Assembly (NCBI GenBank): GCA_001584585.1 | Contig: LSYV01000077.1 | Location: 262,174-326,173, forward strand | Direction: 5' to 3' | Length of the DNA stretch: 64,000 bases | From: Gonium pectorale | Taxonomy: Eukaryota; Chlorophyta; Chlorophyceae; Chlamydomonadales; Volvocaceae | Shown: positions 1-11,700 of the stretch, one piece after another | Position numbering within the stretch: the stretch's first letter is position 1 | How the letters are laid out: each line of letters starts with the position of its first letter | Program-made: the position numbers and the translations under genes | The notes under the pieces: model-generated | Database searches by the model: none | Seen by the model: only the letters and a program-made list of their open reading frames with translations | What the model was told of the DNA's origin: nothing

Positions 1-2741
1 CGCCACTCACTCGCGCTCTGTTGCAGGGTGCCCACTGGGTTTGGTGGTTGGGTATGGGTTTCGGTGTGGGGTTTTCGGTGGTGGGTGTTGTGGAGCGTTG
101 CGTCTCTGGTTGCTTTAAGGTTCGGTGCCCTTGTTTGGGGCAGGTGCCGTCTGCCTCTCCGTTTTCGGCGAGTCGCAGGGGGGGTTCGGGTTCGGGTTGC
201 GGGCTTCTGCTAGGGGAGGGGGGTGGTTTGCTGCCTGTGCTCCACGGGTCCTTTCGGTCTGTTTCTCTCTTGTCCTGGTGGTCAGCGTCTCCTTTCCTTT
301 CTTTTCGTCTTTCTGCCTTCCTGTTCTGTGGTCTTTAGGTGCAGGGTTCCTTCTCTTCTTGTGTGTGCCGTCGGTGTTTGGTCTTGGCCGCCGTGGTGCA
401 CTGTAGTTAGGGCAGGGTTTCGGTGGTTCTCATCACGGGAGGGCTGCATGTCCCTCCCGCTGTCTGCGCCCTTTCTCGCCTCTCCGCCTGTAACCTTTCC
501 ACAGAAGAAAAAAAAAGGGTTTGTCGGCAAAGGTTGGAGGAAACGGACTTCGCGCAATGTCTGTCTGGGCTGCGCCCGCAGTAATGTGGTGGCCAAGGGT
601 AGCTTGATGTGATTATAAGGAGTTGACATGCGTGTCGGGGCGACACTGCAACGGAGGTTCTGCGTCTTTGCGTTGTTGGCATTTGCAGTGCGCTGCGGTG
701 CATGTGTTGCAGGCAAAGTAATGACGTCAGGACAATGCACCTGTCCCTGTACTACTTTCGTGCGGCCAAGGATGCGGGCGAACTTATCCATAACATCTCC
801 TGGCAGTCCGGGTGACGTGGTCCCGACGTAGCCTCATTGGGTAGTTGTTGGGCAGTGGCAGGTAGGCAGGCAAGGGACCGTCATGCTCAGACCCCGCCGG
901 GGTGAGTGAACAAGAGTCGCCATGTTTTTCTTTGTGATTGGATGCTTCGTATGCCTTAAGGCCCGCGCAGTGAGTCTCCTGCTTTGGGCCCCCCGACAAA
1001 GCCGGTACTCCTGGTGGGAATGGGCTGGCTGGTTGTTATGGTTCGCCCACGAGGAGGAAATCGGATGACACGGTTGTGAAGGTGCGCACGCTAAGGTGGC
1101 ACGGACGAAGGCGTAGGGCGCGCTCGTTGCAGAGGCGGGTGGAGGCGGGTCGTGGCGGTTGGCGGCCAGCAAGAGGGGTGCCCCGCAGTCCTGCACAGAA
1201 AGGTAGGGCCCCCTTTTGGCGTAGCCCATGAAATTCTATACTCACATGAATTATGCTTGGCCAGATACGGAAGAGATAACACAGCGGTACACGTGCAACC
1301 GCATCAGGGTTCAGGAGGTAATTGATGTTGCAAGAGATTGGACGACGAATGGATGGTGCATGCACCGTGTGATCCGCGTTCGTATGTAGGAGGTGGGGTT
1401 AAGTTGTGCTGGTGCCTGAACTGGATGGGGCCTTCGGGGCATATGCGCACCCATCTTTCTGTGGAACACGTTCATGTCTGCGCCACATTCCGTGTATGCG
1501 CTTGGCAGATTTATCGCCTTGATGGTCGTGTGAGGGCTGACCAAAAGTGCAGAGTGTGCCGCTCTGGCCATGTGGAAGACGAGTATCATGTCATTTGTTA
1601 GTGCGAGGCTTCCTCGGGCTTGAGTAATAGTGCCAAGCTATTTGGAGCTATCACCCACTAACGGTGATATGAAAGCTTTAATGGTCCAGGCCCACCCAAG
1701 GGCTTTTGTGGCCCAGGCCCACCCAGGGCTACCAGGGCTCTGGCTGCATTTCTTCGCAAGTTCAGAAGCGAGACGGCGTTGATGGCTCATGAGGACACCC
1801 GCCTTTAGGCGGATGTAACATAACATTCCTCGGCCTCTGGCAAACTTGGCAGAAGAAAGCAGTGCCGGCCTTCGAGGATCGGCATCGGACATACGGAGAC
1901 TGTATGGGCCTGAGTTGGCATTGAATGGGACACAGCGGCATGTGTTGATTGCGGATGTACGTTGATGGCCTCCGACCCTTATGAACCGGAAGGGTAAAAT
2001 AGATATTAATAGATTGGGATCGGGGTTTGGGTTCGGTCACGGGGATTACAAAACGGTCGTATTCACGGGGTGGGAATTGCTGGATTGCTGGATTGGAAAC
2101 GGCTGGATTAGACACCGACCCACATCCCCTGGATTGGGTGGATTAGCCCCTATTTCACCCCTACTTGTGAACCACGTGCTGGCTGGAAAGCTGCTGGCTC
2201 CCGACGACGAAGCGGGACGGCACACGCCTATACCTTCCAAACTTGCTCCCGATATACCAAGTTCACCTGCGCACCGGACACGCTGGCACATTCTGGCACG
2301 GCTTTAGCCTGCCCTGCGCATAACTCAACTTGCCTGACGACCTGGGACGGTCAGTGTCACCGTACTCAACCTGCTGACAAGGAAACGGAGCTAGCGCATG
2401 CACACTCGAGCCAGGCGTCACACTTGCGGTGACCGTATCAAGCAAGCTCGCCGCCAAAATAACATACCGTAGACGAGTACGCAAGTACGCATGTAGGAGC
2501 TGTCTCACAAGCCAAAGCAGGAACCGCGACTGGCCTTGTGATAACTATGTTCGGTTGGCCCAACCGCCACGCATAGTACGTGCCTCTCAACGCTGCACGC
2601 CAAACATGAATTTTCGGATAGAAAACAATACACTCAAGCGCGCACACGCAAAGTAATGGTGTGCGAGTCATTTACATACGTCCCGGGCTCAGAGCTGCGA
2701 CTCAATGGAGTCTGATACGCGGGAAGAGGCCCGCGGGGGCA
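1..2741. other. Left flank of cyclase gene, no intact gene
   Basis: No coding region with a credible splice pattern was found. The first 400 bases are G/T-rich but contain no TTTTAGGG telomere units. Positions 1338-1800 carry a decayed retroelement fragment (separate entry). Around 1680-1735 a short near-duplicate built on GGCCCACCCA is visible, and 2070-2150 contains several GGATT words. The cyclase promoter and 5' UTR must lie in the last few hundred bases, but I see no clear TATA box. Confidence 0.5.
1338..1800 (+). mobile_element. Decayed non-LTR retrotransposon fragment (RT C-terminal zinc knuckle)
   Basis: The frame beginning at 1338 ends with a Cys-rich segment, KCRVCRSG followed by VEDEYHVIC. 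This is the CxxC...EDExH...C arrangement found at the C-terminal end of many LINE reverse-transcriptase polyproteins. A TAG codon interrupts the frame at about 1600, just before the next Cys. Around 1740-1790 another frame reads LAAFLRKFRSETALMAH, resembling the tail of such ORFs. I infer a 5'-truncated, inactivated copy. Two short matches to a family are modest evidence, so an unrelated zinc-knuckle remnant is possible. Confidence 0.35.
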
Positions 2742-5700
2742 ATGTCGAGGAGCCTTCTGGCCTGGCTCTGCTTTGCCGGGCTCGCATTGGCCTACCCAGT
2801 GGAGAGTGCGACCGGTGGCCAATGCGAATTAGCTGTTATACAGCAGCTGACGGAGCTCCAATGTGGAGCGCTTGGCGGCTCAGCGAACGCAGCAAACGGG
2901 ACTAATACAACTTCAGCTCTGTCAGAGGTGCTGCAGTCCTATAAGAACTGCATCAGCAGGCCTCTGCGTGTGCTGGCACCGTCTTCGCTAAGGACTTGGC
3001 TTACGCGGCAAGCCCTGCAGTTTGAGCAGCTAATTGGGCTTCCTGTCAACGTGTCCTACACGGATTACTTCCGGCTGCCTTCCCTCATCGAGTTGCAGCT
3101 CTCAGGATGGGTGCAGGAGGATGTATGGCTTGTGGACGGCGGGAGCCTGCCCGCTCTGGCAGATGAACATAACCTCCTCCTCCCTCTGGACAATTATATC
3201 CAGGCAGCGCCAGGCACAGAATGGCATGATGTGGCCCCGCTGTGGGCGGCGCTCTCCAGCGTGGCCAATCGGACGGTCGCGATGCCTGTCGACAGGTACG
3301 TGGCGGAGGGGCCCCTTCGGCCATCGCGGGCGCAGCTACGCGCCGGCCGAGGTGGAGGACCTCACGGGTTTGAAGTTTGGGGGTTCATGGAACTTGTCAC
3401 GAGTGAACGGGCCCGTAAGGCCGAACCCACATCCCTCACTATGGACTCCACCCGAGCTCGCCTGTTGCAAGCACGCGTCGCTTCCTCAACACACAATGGC
3501 ACCCTCCAGCTCTGCGCTGGCATCCATTTAAGCCCGTTCGCCCGCTCCGCACCTTGTTGACCTTATCTCACGCGAACCAGCGACGTCCTGCTGCTGTACT
3601 ACCGTCGCGACGTCATGGCCGCGCTCAACATCTCGGTCCCCGCCACCTGGGGCGAGCTGGTCGCCACCGCCACTGCCTGGAACGCGGGGTCCTTTGGCAG
3701 CGGCGCGCCGGCTTCGGCTCCGGCGCCGCCGGCCCTTCTCGGCTACGACGCCGGCGCCAACTCCTCGGCGCCGCCCATGCCGCTCTACGGCCTGTGCCTG
3801 AACGACGCCAGCTACTGCACCACCTCCCCAGTCCTGTCCGCCATCCTGGCCTCCATCACCCAGCGCTACGGCCCGCGCACCGGCTGGGCCCTTGCGCTGG
3901 ATGCGGAGGACCCGGACGCCGCCACGCGGCTGGTCAACGGCACCGCCATGGCTGCGGCGCTGGAGCTCTACAGGGCCCTCGCGGCCCAGAGCCCCAGCAA
4001 GCTGGCCTGCCAGGCGACCCTGCCCATGTTCGCGCAGGGCCAGTGCCTCATGACCCTCAACTGGGGCCGCCAGTTCAAAGCGTTGGCGCTGCAGCAGAAC
4101 GCGCCTGCCCGCGGGTCGGTCGGCATCGCGCTTACACCCGGCAGCCACCGCGTCCTTGACCGCGCCAGTGGGAAGCTCATACCGGCGGGGCAGAACTCCT
4201 GCCGCGGAGCGGTCCAGCTGCCGGCCGGCAATTGGGCCTGTCGCGCGCCCATGCTGGCCTACGGCGGGACGTTCGGGGTCCTGGGCCTCCGCAACGATGC
4301 GACCTACCAGCAACTCGGATTCGACTTCCTGGCGTTCCTGATGTCGTCTCCGACGCAGTGGGACGGCGTGCTGGACCCGTCCTCGCCCGTGGAGCCGGTG
4401 AGGTCCAGCATGCTAAAGCCAGAGGCCGGGCAGGTCCTAGATGGCCTAGGCTCGCTCGTCGGCTTCGGGGGCTACACGCCATCCGACGCGGAGGCCTACC
4501 TGACTGCGCTGCGGGCGGCGTTCTCGCATCCCAACATCGCCCCGGAGCTCGGGGCGCCCGGCAGCTTCAAGCTTAGGTGGGGGGGGCGGGCCGAGACGGG
4601 GAGGGCGTCGCGGAATGGGGCGGGACGGGGACCCTGTGCCGAAGGGCGCGGGGGCGCGGCGCCTGTATGGGCAGAGGGAAGGGGGCTTCCTGGCTGGGCA
4701 TGATGTGGCAATCCCACTGACGTAAGGTTCCCAAAGCAATAGGCAGGAGAGGTGGGGCGCAGCTGCGCAGTTGCGGGCGAACCGCACTGGCGGCGGGCTC
4801 AGCGTACGCGCGCACCTCCGTCTCCATAGTCCTGACACTGCGTCCGGCGCGCGGTGGCAGGTTCAACATGGAGGTCGCGATCCAGTCGTACCTGGCGGGC
4901 GTGCCCGCCGAAGCTGTGGCGGACAGTCTGCTGCAGAGCTGGCTGGTGGAGTGGTCCGCGCGCGGATACAGCGTGGCACAGGTGCAGGGGCTGCTGCTGC
5001 GGTCGACGCCGGACCCTTTCGGGGATGCCGAGGCGCCTGTGACACCCGACACTGGCGGCAGCATATCACGGGTGAGCAGCCAGGGCGTGGAACAGGCGTA
5101 GATGGGGGTCGCGAAGAAGGGAAAGGGTGGTAGTGGGCGGTGAAGGGCATGGCCGCAGCCCCAACACTCAAAACCACCATCCGCGGTCGCGTACATGGTG
5201 TTCGTCGTATGCAGTCTTGGCAGCTGCCCACGTTACTAGCAGGCGCGGCACGGAGCATCTATAGCGCGAAGAGTCCTTTGACCCTTGTGTACGAAGCCAA
5301 CGGCTTGCTGCTCCACGGCGTCAGCCCCCACCCCCGCATCGCTATCCCACAGCTCGCAACGTCTATGGAGACCCTTTCCCGCGCTACTGGGCCGCATCCC
5401 GCTCCCTTGCAGGTCGCTGGCTGGCAAATCGCCCTGGGGGTGCTGTTGGGCGTGGTGGTCTTCACGGCGTTGTTCTCTGCGATGTGCTGGGCGCGGCGGC
5501 GCAGGGCGCGCAAGGCGGGGCTGAGGCGCATTGTGGCGCCGCTGAACGGCGCCGACACCACCCTGGTCGTCACGGGTGAGTGCGTTGCGGGTTCGTGGCG
5601 GCGCTCGCGGGTCGCACCACGGGCTGAGGCCTAGGAGTGGCAGTCTGCAGCGACTTGACGGTGTTGACACAGGTTGCGATTTGCAGTGAGAGGCAGCATG

Positions 5701-8700
5701 GGGAGCGGGGCGGTAGAAGGTTTCGGGGGAACCGTATCATGTGGCTGTTATGTCGCGAAACATCGGGGATGGGACGGCGATTAAGGGCTGTTTATGGCAT
5801 CCGGCAGCTCCGTTTCGGTGCTCTGCATGCCATGTACTCAGTGCTGTCCGTCGTTGCATTGCGTGCGCAGCCCTCCCCCTCGAGTGCCCGGAATGTCGGG
5901 AGCCCTGGTCCCTCCCTTCCATCCTCAGCGCTCAGCCCGTTGTTTCGACGGTCGGGAGAGGAATGCGCCCCAGGGCTTCTCTACTGAGAATGCCTTCCAA
6001 CTCACTACCCCTCGGGTGCAGACATACAAGACTCCACAAAGATGTGGGAGACGCTGAGTAGCGATGTCATGGTGCGTGGCCGTGTGTACGGTATTGCACG
6101 GGAGGCGGGGCCAGAGCAGCAACCTGTCGCGCAGTACAGTGTTAGCATCAACCGACCCGCTCGCACAGCGAAAGGGGGCTGGACAGTCATGCCACAAGTT
6201 CTTGTGCTCCCCTCACGCTGTTTGAGGACTTTGTTGACTCGACATAAAAGCATTGGGATGGGATGCCTGACATGACCGCTGCTTTCCCCAAGCTCCCCAG
6301 CTGGCACCCCTGGTGTATCCCGGCGCAGGACGCCGCGATCTTTTACCACCACTCCCTGGCCAGGAAGCTGATGCTGCGGTTCCAGGGCTACGAATCCGCT
6401 ACCGAGGTGCGTCAGGGGGCAGCGCAGCCGAACACGGTTGCTTGACAGGGCGAAGCGCTGTCATCCCGCCGGTGCTTGCATCCAGACCGCCCACCCGCTT
6501 TCGCCAACAGTCCAGCTCCTGTCGCAGGGCGATTCCTTCATCATCGCTTTCCATGCTGCGGACGATGCCGTGTGCTTCTGCGCCAGCTTTCAACAGGTGC
6601 GTGGAACTGGAACCCGAATACAGTGTTCACGGACACATGCTACTGTACGACACCATCATTTTCGCGCTTACGCTCGTCGTATGCGTTTGCCTTTTCAACA
6701 TGCTACTGTGGCCTCGCTGAGTTCCCACAGCGGCACGTAACCTCCTTGAGCTCTCGTTCGCGCTCCTGCCCGGCCCCTCCCTGCTGCTCCCGCTCCTCGC
6801 ATCGCCCCTCCCGGCGGCGCGCCCTCTCAGGAGCTGCTGCTGGTGGCCTGGCCCGAGGAGCTGCTGGCTATAGATAGCTGCAGGCCCGTGTTCATGTGCA
6901 AGAGGTGCGCTAAGCGGATGGCTGGGGGGTTGGGTGGGCGCTGTGGTCGGTACGGACGCCAGGTGCCGACTCTAGCCCAGGCCATATGGCCGCCAAGCAC
7001 TTGCGCAGGGTTGTTACCCCTTCTGCTCGACCAGCGAGCACAACCTCATCTAAATCGTATGCGATTCGGTGTCCGCGACTGTATCTCTTTCCCTTATCTA
7101 CTACCCCTCTGCGCGCCTGAGCATGGTTCGTTAGCCAGACGCGCACAGCGCTCGCGCGGGCGCGCCCGTGGGCCGGCGCAACGCCACTGGCGCCGCACCA
7201 TGCGTCCGCGTGCACCGGCGGGCGTTCGCATGCTGAGCGCTGCGTGCGGCTGCGTGTTCCGCCCCCCGCAGCGAGCCCGCGACCACGAAGCAGCAGCGCA
7301 AGAGCCAGCCGAGCGTGCAGCTGGAGGTCGCTCGGACGCAGGGGCCGCTCCTCAGCGGGCAGCCCAGCCCGCTCTTCCGCAGCCCGCTCTCCATCACCCC
7401 GGCCAACCTGAATGAGCAGGGCAACAGCCAGGTGCTCGGCGTCGCTAACAACGCCGGCGGCGGAGACGGAGGCGGGGGTGGCAGCGGCGCCTCGCGCACG
7501 CAGGCAGGTGGCACGATAGGCATAACGTATGCCACCCTCGCGGTGCCCAGCGGGACCTCCCTGCTTGGCGCGGGGCCCGAGTCGCCGGTGCCCGGTCCCA
7601 CGCCCTCCATGGCGTCGGCTTCCGGGCACACCGTGGCCGCCCGCCACCTGCGCACCGTCGCGTCCTTCGCAGCCCCGTCGTCGGGGCAGGGCAGCATGAG
7701 CAACATGGGCGCCCTCGGCGCGTCGCCCCGGCAGCTGAGCTTTCTGGGCCGCAGCCTCAGCCGGCTGGGGGCACCTCCCGCCTCGGGGCAGGCCAGCCTG
7801 CTGGCGGCCGGCGGGGGCAGCCTGGAGCGGATGCCCCGCGGCTCGCCGGCCATCTCCGTGTCGGGCAACATCTCGGGCAGCGCACAGGCCGCCATGGCAC
7901 AGGCGTTGCCGTCGGCACGGCAAGCGGAAGCGATCGTGCCAGGCGTGCCAAGCGACGGAGACGGCGGCGGCGGGGGCGCTGATGGCGTGGCCAGAGGTGG
8001 CAGCGGCGCCGCCAGCGGTGATGACGGCGCCGTCAGCCAGGCGGCGGTGGCGGCAAAGGCCGCCTTTGTGTCAGGCAGCGTTATGTCTTTCCGGGAGAGC
8101 TTTCGGAGCGAGGTCGTGCCCGGCGGGGGTGGTGCTGGGCCTGAGCCCCATTTCCGCTCGTCCGACGCCGGGAGTGCGGGCTCCGGGCGCCACACCATTG
8201 ATGGGGCCGCGGTGCGGGTCCCCACCCTCTCTGGCTACCAGCCGACGCCGGCAAAGGTAACTTCCCCCAGCGCTGACGGTGCCGTCAGCACCGGCGTTAG
8301 TGCCAAAGCGCCTCGTTCGGGAGCCAACGGCAGCGGCGGGAGCGGCGGCGCTCCGGGCCACAACCTGGGCCGGGACCGTTCACCCGTGCTGGCACGGCGC
8401 AGCCTACCGCGCAGCGTATCGGAGGCGGCGCGCCACCGACGTGTGCGCAGCGGGACGGGCCTGGGCGGCGGGGCCGTGCCTGAGGACGCTGCCTTGGCGG
8501 ATGGCACGGAAGGCAGCGTCCATCACGACGGCGGCTTTGATGGTGGGGTCAGCGGCAGTGACGGCATGGTGGAGCGGACCACGCACAACAGCCGCCACTC
8601 GCGCAGCACTGCGACTGACATGGCGTCCGTGTCGGAGTTCAACACGGTCCTGGAGTCGGGAGGCCAGCACTATGTCCACGCTCGCGGCTCCGAGACCGGC

Positions 8701-11700
8701 GGCGGGACGGCGAGCCCGCCGGCATCGCTGCACAGCGGGCGCGGCGCCGCCGGCTTCGCGCGGCTGTCGGCGGGGCCGCTGGCGCCTCCGCTTCCGCCTC
8801 CGCATGCGGGCCAGTCGTACACCATCGACGAAGAGCCAATGATGGCGATGCCGCACCACCTCATAAGCAAGATGATATCTGGGGGCCTCGCAGCGACGGC
8901 CGGGATTGCCAGTGCGCTGCGCGAGGCCAGCGGCGGCAGCGGCATAGTCAGCAGCGGCACGCCTTCCATGCCGACTAGCATCAGCAACGCCGGCTCTGGC
9001 GGCGGTTGCATCTCCGCCGCGGGCTCGGCTGGCGGCGCGGGCATGGTGCCGAGCCCCAATGGTTCCGGGACGCTTGAGACGCTCGCCGAAGACGTGCCCA
9101 TCGGGCCCACAACCTCGCCTGTGCTCAGCCCCCGCGCAGCGCAGGCGCGGCGTGGCTCCGTCACGTTTGACTTTCGGCCGGGGGCCAACGGAGGCGCCGC
9201 GGGCACCAGCAGTGGTGGCGGCGTCGGCGGGAGCGAGGATCAGTACTTCGGCACCGCTGCGTCGTTGCCGCCGTCAGCTGTGCAGCTGCGCTACACCTCA
9301 GCCTCTCAGAGCAGCCCGCAGCTCGTGGTGGCGAGCGCGGTGTCGACGGCGCAGCGACTTGGCAGCAGCGATGAGCACACAGTGGGCAACACCCACTCGC
9401 TCGCGTCTAACGTCGCCTCGCAGGGCTCCTCCCGCCTCTCGCCAACCCACATGAGGGCGGCTGCCCGTGCGCCCAGCAGGCCGCCGGCGCCGCCAGGCGC
9501 GCCCGCCGTCCCTGTGCCGTACAGCGCCGCCTCGCGCGCCGCCAGCCTGCGCCGCCGCAGCGACACCATGGCTGTGACGGCGAGCGGCGGCTTCTCGGAG
9601 TTGCATCCGTATCCCGGCCAGTACGGTCACGGCGACGGTGCCTTGCGGCCCAGCCCCCTCGGCCGCGTCACCTCACACAAGGCGGTGGGGCCCAGGGTCG
9701 GTGTGCGGGGCCTGGGCGCCAGCGATAGCGGCCGCACGGACGTCAGCAGCGTCGCCGCCGCCAGCGGCGCCAGCCACAAGCCCTCAGCGAACGGCGGCGA
9801 CGACGGTGACGACGGCGATGACGGCGACGAGCACAGCAATCGCGGGCAGTCGTCGCCGCTGCCGCTGATCTTTGTGCCGGACCTCATGTCCGAGGACGGC
9901 ACGGGCCGAGGGCTGCCGGTGGGCAGCGTCTCCGGTGCGCCGGGCGGGAGAGAAAACGGCAGCGCAGCGGCGGCCTTGGCGCAGCGCGCCCGCAGCGCCG
10001 CCGGGGCGGCGGCAATGCCGGCGGCGATGCCGGCGGCGGTCGCCGCCGATGCCGTGGACAGCACACGGGGCTTCGCCGCCCCCGACGAAATACAACAGCG
10101 CCACGGCAGCCTCGTCTTCCCTGTGAAGCGGAGCGCCACTCAGCAGCTGCCGGTCCGGAGACCAGGCGGCGCCGGCGGCGCCGTCGACCCAAACATGCCG
10201 TACATGGGACCTGCCATGCGAGCCATCGCTTCGACAAACAGTACCGGGGGCCGCGGATTGTTTGGGCTGGTGGCCCTGCCGTCGCCGCGCCCGGGCGGGG
10301 GCCACGGGCCCAACGCGGGCGGGCTGCTGGCGCTGGGGATGGGCCTGTCCAGCATGCACGCCGTGGACTCGCGCGCGGCCAGCATGGCGAGCATGATGCG
10401 CCTCGCCTCGCAGCACAACCTGCAGAGCGTGGGCGACACGCTGTGCACGCGGTGGCGCGTGGTGGAGGAGCGCGAGGGCGGCGCGCAGCTGATGTTCCGG
10501 TGGGTGTGGGGTAACATGGGGTGTGAGGTAACATGGAGCTGCTCAAGTCCGTGTGCGGACAGGGAAGAGGGGGGTGAAGGGAAAGGAGAATAAACAACGA
10601 CGAGCTGGGCGCCAGCAGCGTAAGTCCAGTCCGGCGGCCAAGCCGGTCCTTGCCTCGTTTCGCCGGCTCCCGAAAGTGTCGGCGATCCGAAAGTCCAGCA
10701 GCCGCCAGGTGTGTGCCGCCGGAAGAGGGGGGAGGGGCAAGGGGTGTCAGGGCTGCAGGATGCACGGGCAGGGGTGCGCTAGGTCGAGGAGCAAGTCTGC
10801 TTGTGGAGGGGCTATGGAGGAGCTCTTAGGCGGGCTTTGGGTCCTTGCGGGCGCCTGATCGCTGGGCATCATCACAAGCCATGACAGCAGTGGAGCAGCA
10901 GCAAGAATGTGAACGCCGGGCTGGCGCCCTTCTGCACTCGCCCGGAGTCACCCAGCGCCTGGCCAGTCTCGCGTCACTCCGCCGTTTCCTTCACGTGCTT
11001 GTCTCCCTCCCTACCTGCCTGACTGAACAAATGCTGATGGCGCCCAGCTCGTGGTTATTCAATCCCTTTCCCCGTCACCTCCCTACCTGTCTTCCCCCGG
11101 GCCTGCAGGGGCCTGCGGGTGCGGATGGGCGTCCACAGCGGCCTGTCGGGCGAAACCGATGCCGTGCAGCTGAACCGCACCGCCAACCGCATGCAGTACA
11201 CGGGGCTGGGTATGCAGATGGCCAAGGCCGTGTGTGACTGCGCGCACGGGGGGCAGGTGCTCCTGACGCAGGCCGCCTTCATGCAGGTGGGTGGGTGGCT
11301 GCGTGCGGTATGTACATCCTACGGTGTGTTCTCTCCCACGGGCGCGGCGCGGCGGGGCGGCAGCTGCGGGGGGGAGGGGCCGGATAGGCCGGGTAGGCCC
11401 GGCAATAGACTTGTTACCTAGGTACCGCGCGCGTGGGACTTCCCATGCATCCTTCCTACGAGCTCTTTAAACGTGTTCCGCGCTGCGCATGGCTTGGCAG
11501 GGCGGATTGTGCAGTCCGGCTCTCCTACTAAGGCACCGGGCCTCTGCACGACCGTTCCGTTTCCCCGCCGCGCCCGAATGTCTCCTCCCTGTCTCCGCAA
11601 CACCCGTATCGCTCTCCACCCTCGTTCCCCGACGGCGCAGCTGGCGGTTGAGAACCTGAAGGAGCGGGTAATGGTGCTGCACATGGGCGAGCACCGCATG

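Noticed and set aside
1..400. Telomere-proximal repeats
   Set aside because: The G/T-rich start has no TTTTAGGG units or regular periodicity.
6910..10765. Several long antisense ORFs opposite the giant cyclase exon
   Set aside because: Third-position GC bias of the plus-strand exon creates stop-poor antisense frames. They have biased composition, no motifs and no splice logic.
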